Origin: Betaproteobacteria bacterium | GTDB lineage: Bacteria; Pseudomonadota; Gammaproteobacteria; Burkholderiales; Burkholderiaceae_F | DNA length: 64,000 bases | Assembly (NCBI GenBank): GCA_016861185.1 | Contig: BOKW01000001.1 | Location: forward strand, 310,001-374,000 | Direction of reading: 5' to 3' | Shown: positions 1-7,386 of the stretch, piece after piece | Numbering within the stretch: the first letter of the stretch is position 1 | Layout: each line of letters begins with the position of its first letter | Translations under genes and position numbers: made by a program | Notes under the pieces: generated by a model | The model's database searches: none | What the model was told of the DNA's origin: nothing | Seen by the model: the letters and a program-made list of their open reading frames with translations, nothing else

Positions 1-141
1 GTCGCGCGTGAGGCGAAAGCTGAACAGATGGTCGGTCCAGCGGCGGATCCAGGTGATGCGCTCGCGCGTGTACTTGTGCGCCGGCAATTCGCCGGCGGCT
101 TTCGCCGCGGCGGGGGCGTCGAAAGAGAGGTTTCCGTCCAT
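1..141 (-). CDS. fpr: Ferredoxin-NADP reductase, N-terminal part (cut by window edge)
   Basis: Only the first 47 codons are inside the window and the frame is still open at base 1. The N-terminus has the stretch YTRERITWIRRWTDHLFSFR, which resembles the start of bacterial FAD-dependent ferredoxin/flavodoxin-NADP reductases. The ATG lies 3 bases after the cysN stop, so it is the last visible gene of the sulfate operon. A role in supplying reduced ferredoxin to the neighbouring siroheme sulfite reductase is inferred from position. The FAD and NADP domains are outside the window, so the call rests on a short stretch. Confidence 0.75.
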   Translation of the reverse strand, partial: MDGNLSFDAPAAAKAAGELPAHKYTRERITWIRRWTDHLFSFRLTRD

Positions 142-144
142 TCG

Positions 145-1425
145 CTATTCGAAGATTCCGGCGGCGACCGTCTCGTGGGTCGCCTCGTCGATCAGGATGA
201 AGCTGCCGGTCGCGCGCTGCGTGCGGTAGCGGTCGGCGGCGAGCGGCTGCTGCGTCTTCAGCTTCACGCGCGCGATGTCGTTGAGCCCGACCGCGGCGTC
301 GGTTGCGATCCAGCGCAGCGTGTGGATGTCGAGCCGGCCCTCGATCGCGGCGACGCGCGCCTTGACCTCGCGCGTCGCGTGCCGGAGCAGATACGAACGC
401 GCCGGCGCGAGCGGCGCGGCGGTGAGCCAGCAGATCGCCGCGTCGAACTCGCGCCTCGGCGCGGCCGTCGCATCGCCCGCGGCGACGAGCAGATCGCCGC
501 GCGAGATGTCGATCTCGCCGGCGAGCCAGACCGTCACCGACTGGCCGGCGACCGCGCGTTCGAGCGCGCGCACGCCGAGCGCGATACGCGCGACGCGCGC
601 GCGCAGCCCGCTCGGCAGCACTGCGATCTCGTCGCCGATGGCAAGTTGCCCCGCCTCGATGCGGCCGGCATAAGCGCGGCCGTCCGCTTGCGCGGGCCGG
701 CATACCCACTGCACCGGAAGCCGCAGCGGCGCGTCGACGCCCGGTTGCGCGGCCGGCGCTTCTTCGAGCAGTTCGACCAGCGTGGGCCCCCCGTACCAGG
801 ACAGATTGGCGCCGCGCTCGACGACCATGTCGCCTTCGAGCGCGGACAGCGGCACCGCGCGCAGATCGACCGCAAGCTCCGGATGCTGCGCGAGCCACGC
901 GTCGAAGTCGGCGACGATCGCGGCGAACCGTTCGCGCGACCAGTCGGCAAGATCCATCTTGTTGACCGCGAGGATCAGCCGCTGCACGCCGAGCAACGCG
1001 GCGATCGTCGCGTGGCGGCGCGTCTGCGCGAGCACGCCCTTGCGCGCGTCGACGAGCAGCACCGCGACGTCGGCGGTCGACGCGGCCGTCACCATGTTGC
1101 GCGTGTACTGCTCGTGGCCGGGTGCATCCGCGATGATGAACTTGCGCCGGGCGGTCGCGAAATAGCGGTACGCGACGTCGATGGTGATGCCCTGCTCGCG
1201 TTCCGCCGTCAGTCCGTCGGTCAGCAGCGACAGGTCGAGCGCCGACAGCCCGCGTCTGGCCGCGTGCTTCTCGAGCGTGGCGAGCGTATCGGCGAGCAGC
1301 GCCTTGGTGTCGTACAGCAGGCGCCCGATCAGCGTGCTCTTGCCGTCGTCCACGCTGCCGCAGGTCAGAAACCGCAGCACGCCGCGGTCTTCGGCGTCGA
1401 GCGGAGGGAGGGGGTCGCGTTTCAT
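145..1425 (-). CDS. cysN: Sulfate adenylyltransferase subunit 1 (GTPase subunit)
   Basis: 426 aa. This is the regulatory GTPase of ATP sulfurylase, coupling GTP hydrolysis to formation of adenylyl sulfate (APS) from sulfate and ATP. Visible motifs are the P-loop GSVDDGKST (residues 23-31), the switch motif DAPGH (100-104) and NKMD (155-158), followed by EF-Tu-like beta-barrel domains. There is no C-terminal APS-kinase domain, so it is CysN and not the CysNC fusion. I chose the ATG at 1425 because it lies one base past the cysD stop and the GTPase domain begins directly after it. A longer upstream reading would run into cysD. Confidence 0.95.
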   Translation of the reverse strand: MKRDPLPPLDAEDRGVLRFLTCGSVDDGKSTLIGRLLYDTKALLADTLATLEKHAARRGLSALDLSLLTDGLTAEREQGITIDVAYRYFATARRKFIIADAPGHEQYTRNMVTAASTADVAVLLVDARKGVLAQTRRHATIAALLGVQRLILAVNKMDLADWSRERFAAIVADFDAWLAQHPELAVDLRAVPLSALEGDMVVERGANLSWYGGPTLVELLEEAPAAQPGVDAPLRLPVQWVCRPAQADGRAYAGRIEAGQLAIGDEIAVLPSGLRARVARIALGVRALERAVAGQSVTVWLAGEIDISRGDLLVAAGDATAAPRREFDAAICWLTAAPLAPARSYLLRHATREVKARVAAIEGRLDIHTLRWIATDAAVGLNDIARVKLKTQQPLAADRYRTQRATGSFILIDEATHETVAAGIFE

Positions 1426-1426
1426 C

Positions 1427-2458
1427 CTAGAAGTAGCCTTCCTTCTTGCGCTGCTCCATCGACGCCTCGGACGTCTGATCGTCCATGCGCGTGGCGCCGC
1501 GTTCGGTGAGCGTCGCGGCGATCGTTTCGGCGACGATCTCGTCATACGTCGCCGCGGTCGACTCGACCGGGCAGGTGCAGGAAATGTCGCCGACCGTGCG
1601 GAAGCGCACCGAAAGCCGTTCGACGGTTTCCCCTTCGCGCGGCGGCGTCAGCTCGGTGACCGGCACCAGCGCGCCGTTGCGACGAACGACCGGCCGCAGG
1701 TGCGCGAAGTAGAGCGAAGGCACCGCAAGCCGCTCGCGCGCGATGTACTGCCAGACGTCCAGCTCGGTCCAGTTCGAAATCGGGAAAACGCGCATGTGCT
1801 CGCCTTGCGCGACGCGCGCGTTGTACAGGTTCCACAGCTCGGGACGCTGGTTCTTCGGATCCCACTGGCCCCATTCGTCGCGGAAGGAGAACACGCGCTC
1901 CTTGGCGCGCGCCTTCTCCTCGTCGCGCCGCGCGCCGCCGATCAGCGCGTCGAAGCCGAACTCGGCGATCGCGTCGAGCAGCGTCACGCTCTGGTGCCTG
2001 TTGCGCGACTCGTCCGACGAACGCAGCACGACGCGGCCGGCGGCGATCGAATCGTCGAGATGGCGGACGATCAGCCGCTCACCCAGCTCGCGCGCACGCG
2101 CGTCGCGGAATGCGATGACTTCGGGGAAGTTGTGACCGGTGTCGATGTGCAGCAGCGGAAACGGAAAGCGCGCAGGCCGGAACGCCTTCGTCGCAAGATG
2201 CAGCAGCACGATCGAGTCTTTGCCGCCGGAGAACAGCAGCGCCGGATTCGACGACTGGCCGGCGACTTCGCGCAGGATGTGGATCGCTTCGGACTCGAGC
2301 CAGTCGAGATGAGAGAGCTGCGCGTCTTCCGGCGCGCCGGAAATCCCCCCTCGCCCCCCTTTTTCAAAGGGGGGGACTGTCCGTGCCCGTTCGGTCTTCA
2401 CCCCCCTTTCATAAAGGGCGGCAGGGGGGATTTCGGTTTCGGCAACTGCGTCGTTCAT
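1427..2458 (-). CDS. cysD: Sulfate adenylyltransferase subunit 2, with a repeat-encoded N-terminal insert
   Basis: 343 aa, about 40 longer than the usual CysD. It is the catalytic ATP-sulfurylase subunit of the PP-loop family, with SGGKDS at residues 77-82 and the RRDEEKARAKER region further on. The ATG overlaps the cysH stop by 4 bases (ATGA), which indicates translational coupling. The extra length lies in residues 9-40. That stretch is encoded by an in-frame 93-bp copy of the C-run/G-run palindromic repeat found elsewhere in the window, and normal CysD sequence (LSHLDWLESEAIHILRE) starts after it. Whether the insert affects activity is unknown; it sits before the catalytic domain. Confidence 0.95.
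   Translation of the reverse strand: MNDAVAETEIPPAALYERGVKTERARTVPPFEKGGRGGISGAPEDAQLSHLDWLESEAIHILREVAGQSSNPALLFSGGKDSIVLLHLATKAFRPARFPFPLLHIDTGHNFPEVIAFRDARARELGERLIVRHLDDSIAAGRVVLRSSDESRNRHQSVTLLDAIAEFGFDALIGGARRDEEKARAKERVFSFRDEWGQWDPKNQRPELWNLYNARVAQGEHMRVFPISNWTELDVWQYIARERLAVPSLYFAHLRPVVRRNGALVPVTELTPPREGETVERLSVRFRTVGDISCTCPVESTAATYDEIVAETIAATLTERGATRMDDQTSEASMEQRKKEGYF
2341..2433. repeat. C-run/G-run palindromic repeat inside cysD
   Basis: The 93-bp unit is bounded by the inverted ends AAATCCCCCC and GGGGGGATTT. It contains two internal palindromes of the CCCCCTTT-AAAGGGGG type. Its length is a multiple of three and it is read through as cysD residues 9-40, giving a PPFEKGGRGGIS-like peptide. 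The same kind of unit occurs in icmF and in several intergenic regions of this window. Confidence 0.85.
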
Positions 2459-3285
2459 GTCACTTCCTCGATCTTCAAAGCGACTGCACGGCGGGAATGC
2501 AAGCCGCACTCCTTCGTGTCGGCGTTCTGTCTTCGGCCGGCCGCCGCCGCTGGCGCGGCTTCGGCCTTGACGTTCGCTGCGCTCACGTTAGCCTTCGACG
2601 AAGCCCCGCCGGAATGCGGTCTGCTATGCAGCCCGCATTCCTTGCTGGCGGGGCTTTCCCACCACCATCGACCCGCTCGAACGTCCTCGCCCGGCGTGAT
2701 CGCCCGCGTGCAAGGTGCGCAGCCGATGCTCGGATAGAAGCGGTCGTGCAGCTCGTTGTAAGGGACGTCGTGCGCTCGGATGTAGTCCCAGACGTCGGCT
2801 TCGCTCCAGTCGTGCAGCGGGTTGAACTTCTCGAGCATCTGCCCGGCGTCCCATTCGCGCGGCGCCAGCCCCGTGCGGGTCGTCGACTGCGCGGCGCGCA
2901 AACCGGTGACCCACGCGGCCTTGCCGGCGAGCGCGCGCGCGAGCGGCTCGAGCTTGCGCACCGCGCAGCAGGCCTTGCGCTTTTCGACCGAGTCGTAGAA
3001 GCCGTTGATGCCGTGCGCGGCGACGAGCCGCTCGACCGCTTCGGTCTGCGGAAAGTAGGTGACGAAGCAGCGCCCGTAACGCGCCTCCACGCGCTGCATC
3101 AGCCGATACGTCTCTTCCGGCAGCCGCCCGGTGTCGAGCGTGAAGATCCCGATCGGCAGGTCGTTGCGCCGGATCAGGTCGAGCACGACCATGTCCTCGG
3201 CGCCGAAGCTCGTCGAAAAGGCGGCGGGCTGCAGTTGCGACGCTTCGCGCAGAACGGCGAGCGCCGCATCGGCTCTGGAACTCAT
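2455..3285 (-). CDS. cysH: Assimilatory APS reductase (phosphoadenylyl/adenylyl-sulfate reductase family), extended C-terminus
   Basis: 276 aa. It reduces activated sulfate to sulfite. Cysteine pairs CC (106-107) and CxxC (189, 192) are the ligands of the [4Fe-4S] cluster that marks APS-using enzymes, and no cysC (APS kinase) is seen nearby. This fits direct APS reduction. The catalytic motif ECGLH (cysteine 217) is followed by a 43-codon insertion that ends with a second KECGLHSR (catalytic-type cysteine at 260), then the tail. A normal protein of this family ends shortly after a single ECGLH. The start overlaps the DUF934 stop and the stop overlaps the cysD start, each by 4 bases. Which ECGLH copy works is not known. 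Confidence 0.93.
   Translation of the reverse strand: MSSRADAALAVLREASQLQPAAFSTSFGAEDMVVLDLIRRNDLPIGIFTLDTGRLPEETYRLMQRVEARYGRCFVTYFPQTEAVERLVAAHGINGFYDSVEKRKACCAVRKLEPLARALAGKAAWVTGLRAAQSTTRTGLAPREWDAGQMLEKFNPLHDWSEADVWDYIRAHDVPYNELHDRFYPSIGCAPCTRAITPGEDVRAGRWWWESPASKECGLHSRPHSGGASSKANVSAANVKAEAAPAAAAGRRQNADTKECGLHSRRAVALKIEEVT
2491..2643. repeat. Repeat-type insertion with duplicated ECGLH ends in the 3' end of cysH
   Basis: The octapeptide KECGLHSR is encoded twice, at 2620-2643 and 2491-2514, 43 codons (129 bp) apart. The stretch between them is Ala-rich and reads ...SSKANVSAANVKAEAAP.... GAATGCGG and GCATTCC patterns occur at both ends. I have the impression of a dispersed betaproteobacterial intergenic repeat, but that is memory and not a search. 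Confidence 0.65.
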
Positions 3286-3779
3286 GCGTGGACTCCATGC
3301 AAGTGACGCCGCCGGAACAGCGGCAGGGGCTCGTCGAACGAGCGCTGGTAGGTTTGGGAGAACGTCCGCAGCGCGGCGGCCGCCGCGGCGGGATCCTGAT
3401 CGGCGCGCAGCTCGAACGAAGAGAAGCCGACGCGCTTCAGATAAAAAAGCTGGTCGATCAGCACGTCGCCGATCGCACGCAAATCGCCGGCAAAGGCGAG
3501 CCGCGTTCGCAGCAGCGCCGCGGTCGAGTAGCCGCGCCCGTCCTTGAACGTCGGGAAGTCGACCGCGATCCGCGCCGGCAGCGCCGCGCCGCGCAGCGCG
3601 AGCGGGTCGTCGGCCGGGGCGAGCCACAGTCCGTGCTGCGCGCGCCGTGCTTCGTCGAGCGCGAGCCAGGCCGCAAGCGGCAGCAGCGCGCCCGCTTCGA
3701 CCGGCGCTTCGGCGCCGCGCGCGATGCGCCAGGCTTCGCCGCTCACTGCGCCGTCCGCGCGAAGGACGAGCGCGTTCAT
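3282..3779 (-). CDS. DUF934 protein of sulfate assimilation
   Basis: 165 aa. It has the DUF934 core: FPTFKDGRGYS, GDLRAIGDVLIDQLFYLKR and FSQTYQ. DUF934 genes are almost always found between sulfite reductase and cysH in betaproteobacteria and pseudomonads, as here. The protein has no known catalytic role; an accessory function to the reductases is inferred from linkage. Both ends overlap neighbours by 4 bases, so it is translated as part of the operon. Confidence 0.9.
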   Translation of the reverse strand: MNALVLRADGAVSGEAWRIARGAEAPVEAGALLPLAAWLALDEARRAQHGLWLAPADDPLALRGAALPARIAVDFPTFKDGRGYSTAALLRTRLAFAGDLRAIGDVLIDQLFYLKRVGFSSFELRADQDPAAAAAALRTFSQTYQRSFDEPLPLFRRRHLHGVHA

Positions 3780-5452
3780 GCGGCCTCCGGCAGCGCGGCC
3801 GCCGCGTAGACGCGCGTCTTGAAGGGCTCGATGCCGACGCGCGCGACCGTATCGACGAAACGCTCGCCCTCGTGCCGCAACTCGACGAAGACCTCGATCA
3901 GCCGCTCGATCACGCCGGGCACTTCGTCGGCCGCGAACGAAGGACCGATGATGCGGCCCACGCCCGCGCGGTGGCCCGAAGCGGCCGAACCGTCGGCGCC
4001 GCCGATCGACACCTGGTACCACTCCGCCCCGTCCTTGTCGACGCCGAGGATGCCGATATGGCCGACGTGATGGTGCCCGCAGGAGTTCATGCAGCCCGAG
4101 ATGTTCAGGTTCAGCTCGCCCAGGTCATGCACGTAATCGAGATCGTCGAAGCGCGCCGCGATCGCCTGCGCGATCGGGATCGACTTCGCGTTGGCGAGCG
4201 AGCAGTAGTCGCCGCCGGGGCAGCTGACGATGTCGGTCAGCAGTCCGACGTTCGGCGCAGCGAGCCCCGCGGCGCGCAGCTCGCGCCACAGCGCGTGCAG
4301 CCGGTCGGCGCGCACGTCGGGCAGCACGAGGTTCTGCTCGTGCGTCACGCGCAGCTCGCCGAAGCCGTAGCGTTCCGCCAGATCCGCGACGAAATCCATC
4401 TGCCCGGCGGTCGCGTCGCCCGGCGCAAAGCCCGGGCGCTTCAGCGAAAGCACGACCGCGCGATAACCGCGCGCGCGGTGCGCGCGGACGTTGCGTTCGA
4501 GCCAGCGCGAGAAGCCCCGCTCGCCGCGCTCGTCGATCGCATCGTCGATGCCGGCCTCGTAAGGCGGCGGTGCGAAGTGCGCGGCGACGCGCGCGTATTC
4601 GTCCTCGGTCAGTGCGCCTGCGCCGCCCGCAAGCTGCGCGTACTCTTCCTCGACCTGGCGCGTGAACTCGGCCGCGCCCAGCGACTTCACGAGGATCTTG
4701 ATGCGCGCCTTGAAGAGATTGTCGCGGCGACCGTGGCGGTTGTAGACGCGCAGGATCGCTTCGACGTAGTTCAGCATCTCCTGCCACGGCAGCCACTCGC
4801 GGATGACGTGGCCCACCATCGGCGTTCGCCCCATGCCGCCGCCGACCAGCACGCGCAGCCCGATCGCACCGGCCGCGTCGCGCCGCGCCGTGAGGCCGAT
4901 GTCGTGGAACGCGGTCGCCGCGCGGTCCTCGCGCGCGCCCGAGATCGCGATCTTGAACTTGCGCGGCAGATACGCGAACTCCGGATGGAAGGTGCTCCAC
5001 TGCCGCAGGATCTCCGCCAGCGGGCGCGGATCGATGATCTCGTCGGGTGCGATGCCGGCGTACTCGTCGCTGGTGATGTTGCGCACGCAGTTGCCGGAAG
5101 TCTGGATCGCGTGCATCTGCACGGTCGCGAGCTTCGCGAGGATGTCGGCCGTTTCCTCGAGCCGGATCCAGTTGAACTGCAGGTTCTGGCGCGTCGTGAA
5201 GTGGCCGATCCCGCGGTCGTGTTCGCGCGCGATGCGCGCGAGCATCCGCAGTTGATTCGACGACAGCAGCCCGTACGGGATGGCGATGCGCAGCATCGGC
5301 GCATGGCGCTGGATGTACAGCCCGTTCTGCAACCGCAGCGGGCGGAAGTCGTCTTCGGAGAGTTTGCCCGCCAGATGGCGCGCGAGCTGGTCGCGGTACT
5401 GCGCGACGCGTTCGTCGACGAGCTTCTGATCGATGGCGTCGTAGCGGTACAT
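3776..5452 (-). CDS. Siroheme [4Fe-4S] sulfite reductase (nitrite/sulfite reductase family)
   Basis: 558 aa. It performs the six-electron reduction of sulfite to sulfide. The cluster/siroheme cysteines are visible as Cx5C (411, 417) and Cx3C (454, 458), and the substrate-side signature HFTTRQNLQFNWI is near residue 85. There are two ferredoxin-like half-domains and two siroheme half-domains, as in CysI and ferredoxin-dependent enzymes. Its place between a TSUP permease and the cysHDN genes favours sulfite over nitrite, and the separate NirBD system supports that. No NADPH flavoprotein subunit (cysJ) is adjacent, so ferredoxin with the nearby fpr is the likely donor. The ATG at 5452 follows the permease stop by 2 bases. 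Confidence 0.92.
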   Translation of the reverse strand: MYRYDAIDQKLVDERVAQYRDQLARHLAGKLSEDDFRPLRLQNGLYIQRHAPMLRIAIPYGLLSSNQLRMLARIAREHDRGIGHFTTRQNLQFNWIRLEETADILAKLATVQMHAIQTSGNCVRNITSDEYAGIAPDEIIDPRPLAEILRQWSTFHPEFAYLPRKFKIAISGAREDRAATAFHDIGLTARRDAAGAIGLRVLVGGGMGRTPMVGHVIREWLPWQEMLNYVEAILRVYNRHGRRDNLFKARIKILVKSLGAAEFTRQVEEEYAQLAGGAGALTEDEYARVAAHFAPPPYEAGIDDAIDERGERGFSRWLERNVRAHRARGYRAVVLSLKRPGFAPGDATAGQMDFVADLAERYGFGELRVTHEQNLVLPDVRADRLHALWRELRAAGLAAPNVGLLTDIVSCPGGDYCSLANAKSIPIAQAIAARFDDLDYVHDLGELNLNISGCMNSCGHHHVGHIGILGVDKDGAEWYQVSIGGADGSAASGHRAGVGRIIGPSFAADEVPGVIERLIEVFVELRHEGERFVDTVARVGIEPFKTRVYAAAALPEAA

Positions 5453-5454
5453 GG

Positions 5455-6285
5455 TCAACCCGCGAGCAGCTTCGTGCCGATGCCGGCCAGCATCGCGGCG
5501 AGCGCGATCCGCAGCGCGCGTTCGGGCAGGCGGTGCGCGACCGCCGCGCCGACGTAGATCGCCGGCAGCGAGCCGACGAGCAGCGTGCCGAGCAGCGTCC
5601 AGTCGACTGTGCCCAGCGCGGCATGGCCGAGCCCGGCGACGAAGGCGAGCGGCACCGCGTGCGCGATGTCGGCGCCGACGATCTGCCTGACCGGCAGCAG
5701 CGGGTAGAGGAACAGCAGCGCGACGACGCCGAGCACGCCGGCGCCGACCGAAGTGAGCGTCACGAGCACTCCGATCGCGGCACCGACCGCAAGCGTAGGC
5801 AGCGGGCGCGCGACGCGTTCGACCTCGACCGGCACATAGCCGACATCGACCGCGGCGGCGAGCGCGACCGCGCGCGCATCGCTCCGCGCGAAGCGCACGC
5901 CGAGCGCCTGGATCTTCGATCCGAAGACGAGCGCGGCCGCCGTCAGCAGCAGCGCGAAGCCGAGCGCGCGCTTGACGATCGCGGCGAACGCGGCCGCGTC
6001 GAGCTGCAGCGCGTGCAGCGCGCCGAGCGTGCCGAGCGCCGCCGGCACGCTGCCCGCGACGAGCCAGCCGGTGATCGGCCATTGCACGTTGCCGCGCCGC
6101 GCGTGCGCGACGGCGCCGCCGGCCTTGGTGATCGCCGCGAACAGCAGATCGGTGCCCACCGCGATCTGCGCCGGCACCTGAAAACCGAGCGTCAGCAGCG
6201 GCGTCATCAACGAGCCGCCGCCCACGCCGGTCGCGCCGACGACGAAGCCCACGAGCGCGCCGCCGAATACGAGATAGGGATCCAC
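5455..6285 (-). CDS. TSUP-family (TauE/SafE) membrane permease
   Basis: 276 aa with about eight hydrophobic segments and the family N-terminal pattern GALVGFVVGATGVGGGSLMTP. TSUP proteins export sulfite or move other sulfur-containing anions. As the first gene of the sulfate operon it may control sulfite level or import a sulfur source. The GTG at 6285 is chosen because it is the only reasonable in-frame start just before the first membrane helix; no strong ribosome site is seen. The downstream reductase begins 2 bases after its stop. Confidence 0.85.
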   Translation of the reverse strand: MDPYLVFGGALVGFVVGATGVGGGSLMTPLLTLGFQVPAQIAVGTDLLFAAITKAGGAVAHARRGNVQWPITGWLVAGSVPAALGTLGALHALQLDAAAFAAIVKRALGFALLLTAAALVFGSKIQALGVRFARSDARAVALAAAVDVGYVPVEVERVARPLPTLAVGAAIGVLVTLTSVGAGVLGVVALLFLYPLLPVRQIVGADIAHAVPLAFVAGLGHAALGTVDWTLLGTLLVGSLPAIYVGAAVAHRLPERALRIALAAMLAGIGTKLLAG

Positions 6286-6510
6286 TGCATCCGTCCGAAC
6301 AAAACGAGAGCGCAGCGTATGCAGCGCGCAAGGGCGTTTTCGGATCGATGCGCAATGGCGGCATGCCGGCGCGTAATTCCGCCGCGTTCGCGCGCGGCGG
6401 GCGCACAGAACGGAGGCGTCTATGCGTATGACGACTCGATCGTCAGCTCGCGCGACGCCGCCCGAATAATTGGGCGGCCGTCTTGCAGGCTTCGATCCAC
6501 GGAGAACGAA

Positions 6511-7038
6511 TTGAACGCACCGATCCGATCCAATCCCGCCGCACGGCGCACCGGCGCGGAGGGTTTGCGGCCCGGGGAGTCGGAAACCGCGGCCGACTCG
6601 CCGGACGTGATCTTCGATACGGCGACGGTCCGCCGCGCCGAGCTCGACCTCGACTACGACGGCGCGGTGACGCCGCGCGAGGCGTGGGCGCTCGTGCAGG
6701 CGCGCGCCGCGGTGCTGATCGACGTGCGCACCGCCGAGGAATTCAAGTTCGTCGGCCGCGTGCCCGGCGCGGTCAACGTGCCGTGGCACGGGACCGAACG
6801 CGGCGCCCTCGCGCGCTTCTTCGAAGGCCTGCGGCCGTACGTTCTGGCCGCGCGGCCGCTGCTGCTGATCTGCCGCAGCGGCGTGCGCTCGCACGCCGCT
6901 GCCAACGCGGTGCACGCAAAGGGCATCAAGCGCGTCTACAACGTGCTCGAAGGCTTCGAGGGCCAGATCGACCAGCGCCGCCAGCGCGGCCATGTCGACG
7001 GCTGGCGCTACCACGGGCTGCCGTGGGTGCAGGATTGA
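6511..7038 (+). CDS. Rhodanese-domain sulfurtransferase-like protein
   Basis: 175 aa. It has the rhodanese core [24 protein letters not shown] and the active-site loop [14 protein letters not shown] with the catalytic cysteine. A 40-residue low-complexity N-terminus precedes it, and there is no signal peptide. A TTG at 6511 preceded by GGAGA (6501-6505) is the preferred start; no in-frame ATG precedes the domain. It is divergent from the sulfate operon, so a link to sulfane-sulfur handling is plausible but unproven. Confidence 0.85.
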   Translation: MNAPIRSNPAARRTGAEGLRPGESETAADSPDVIFDTATVRRAELDLDYDGAVTPREAWALVQARAAVLIDVRTAEEFKFVGRVPGAVNVPWHGTERGALARFFEGLRPYVLAARPLLLICRSGVRSHAAANAVHAKGIKRVYNVLEGFEGQIDQRRQRGHVDGWRYHGLPWVQD

Positions 7039-7126
7039 CGCGGATGCGGCTCGGCCCGCGCGGGTGCACACTTGCGACGACGGGGCCGGCAACGCCGGCG
7101 CCGTTCAACGACACGGAGGATGCGTC

Positions 7127-7336
7127 ATGACCGAGCACGTGTACAAGTCGCTGGAGTTGACCGGCTCGTCGAAGGTGGGCATCGACGACGCGGTGAAGAA
7201 GGCGATCGCCAAGGCGTCGAAGACGCTGCACAACCTGCGCTGGTTCCAGGTCACGGAAGTGCGCGGCAATATCGACGGCGGCGCGGTGTCGAGCTGGCAG
7301 GTCACGCTGAAGGTCGGATTCACGCTCGACGACTGA
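7127..7336 (+). CDS. Dodecin, flavin-binding small protein
   Basis: 69 aa, the normal dodecin length. The sequence [15 protein letters not shown] and the WFQVTEVRG segment match the family, with the conserved Trp that stacks on flavin. Dodecins form 12-mers that store or buffer flavins. A GGAGGA ribosome site lies at 7115-7120. It follows the rhodanese by 88 bases and may be cotranscribed. Confidence 0.93.
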   Translation: MTEHVYKSLELTGSSKVGIDDAVKKAIAKASKTLHNLRWFQVTEVRGNIDGGAVSSWQVTLKVGFTLDD

Positions 7337-7386
7337 GCGCGTTGCAGCTCGGCTGCCGGGCCGTGGCTGCGGCGGATGCGCCGCCG

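Noticed and set aside
8..1509. Long plus-strand frames opposite cysN
   Set aside because: Arg-rich shadow translations of a high-GC coding strand; the minus strand carries clear CysN motifs.
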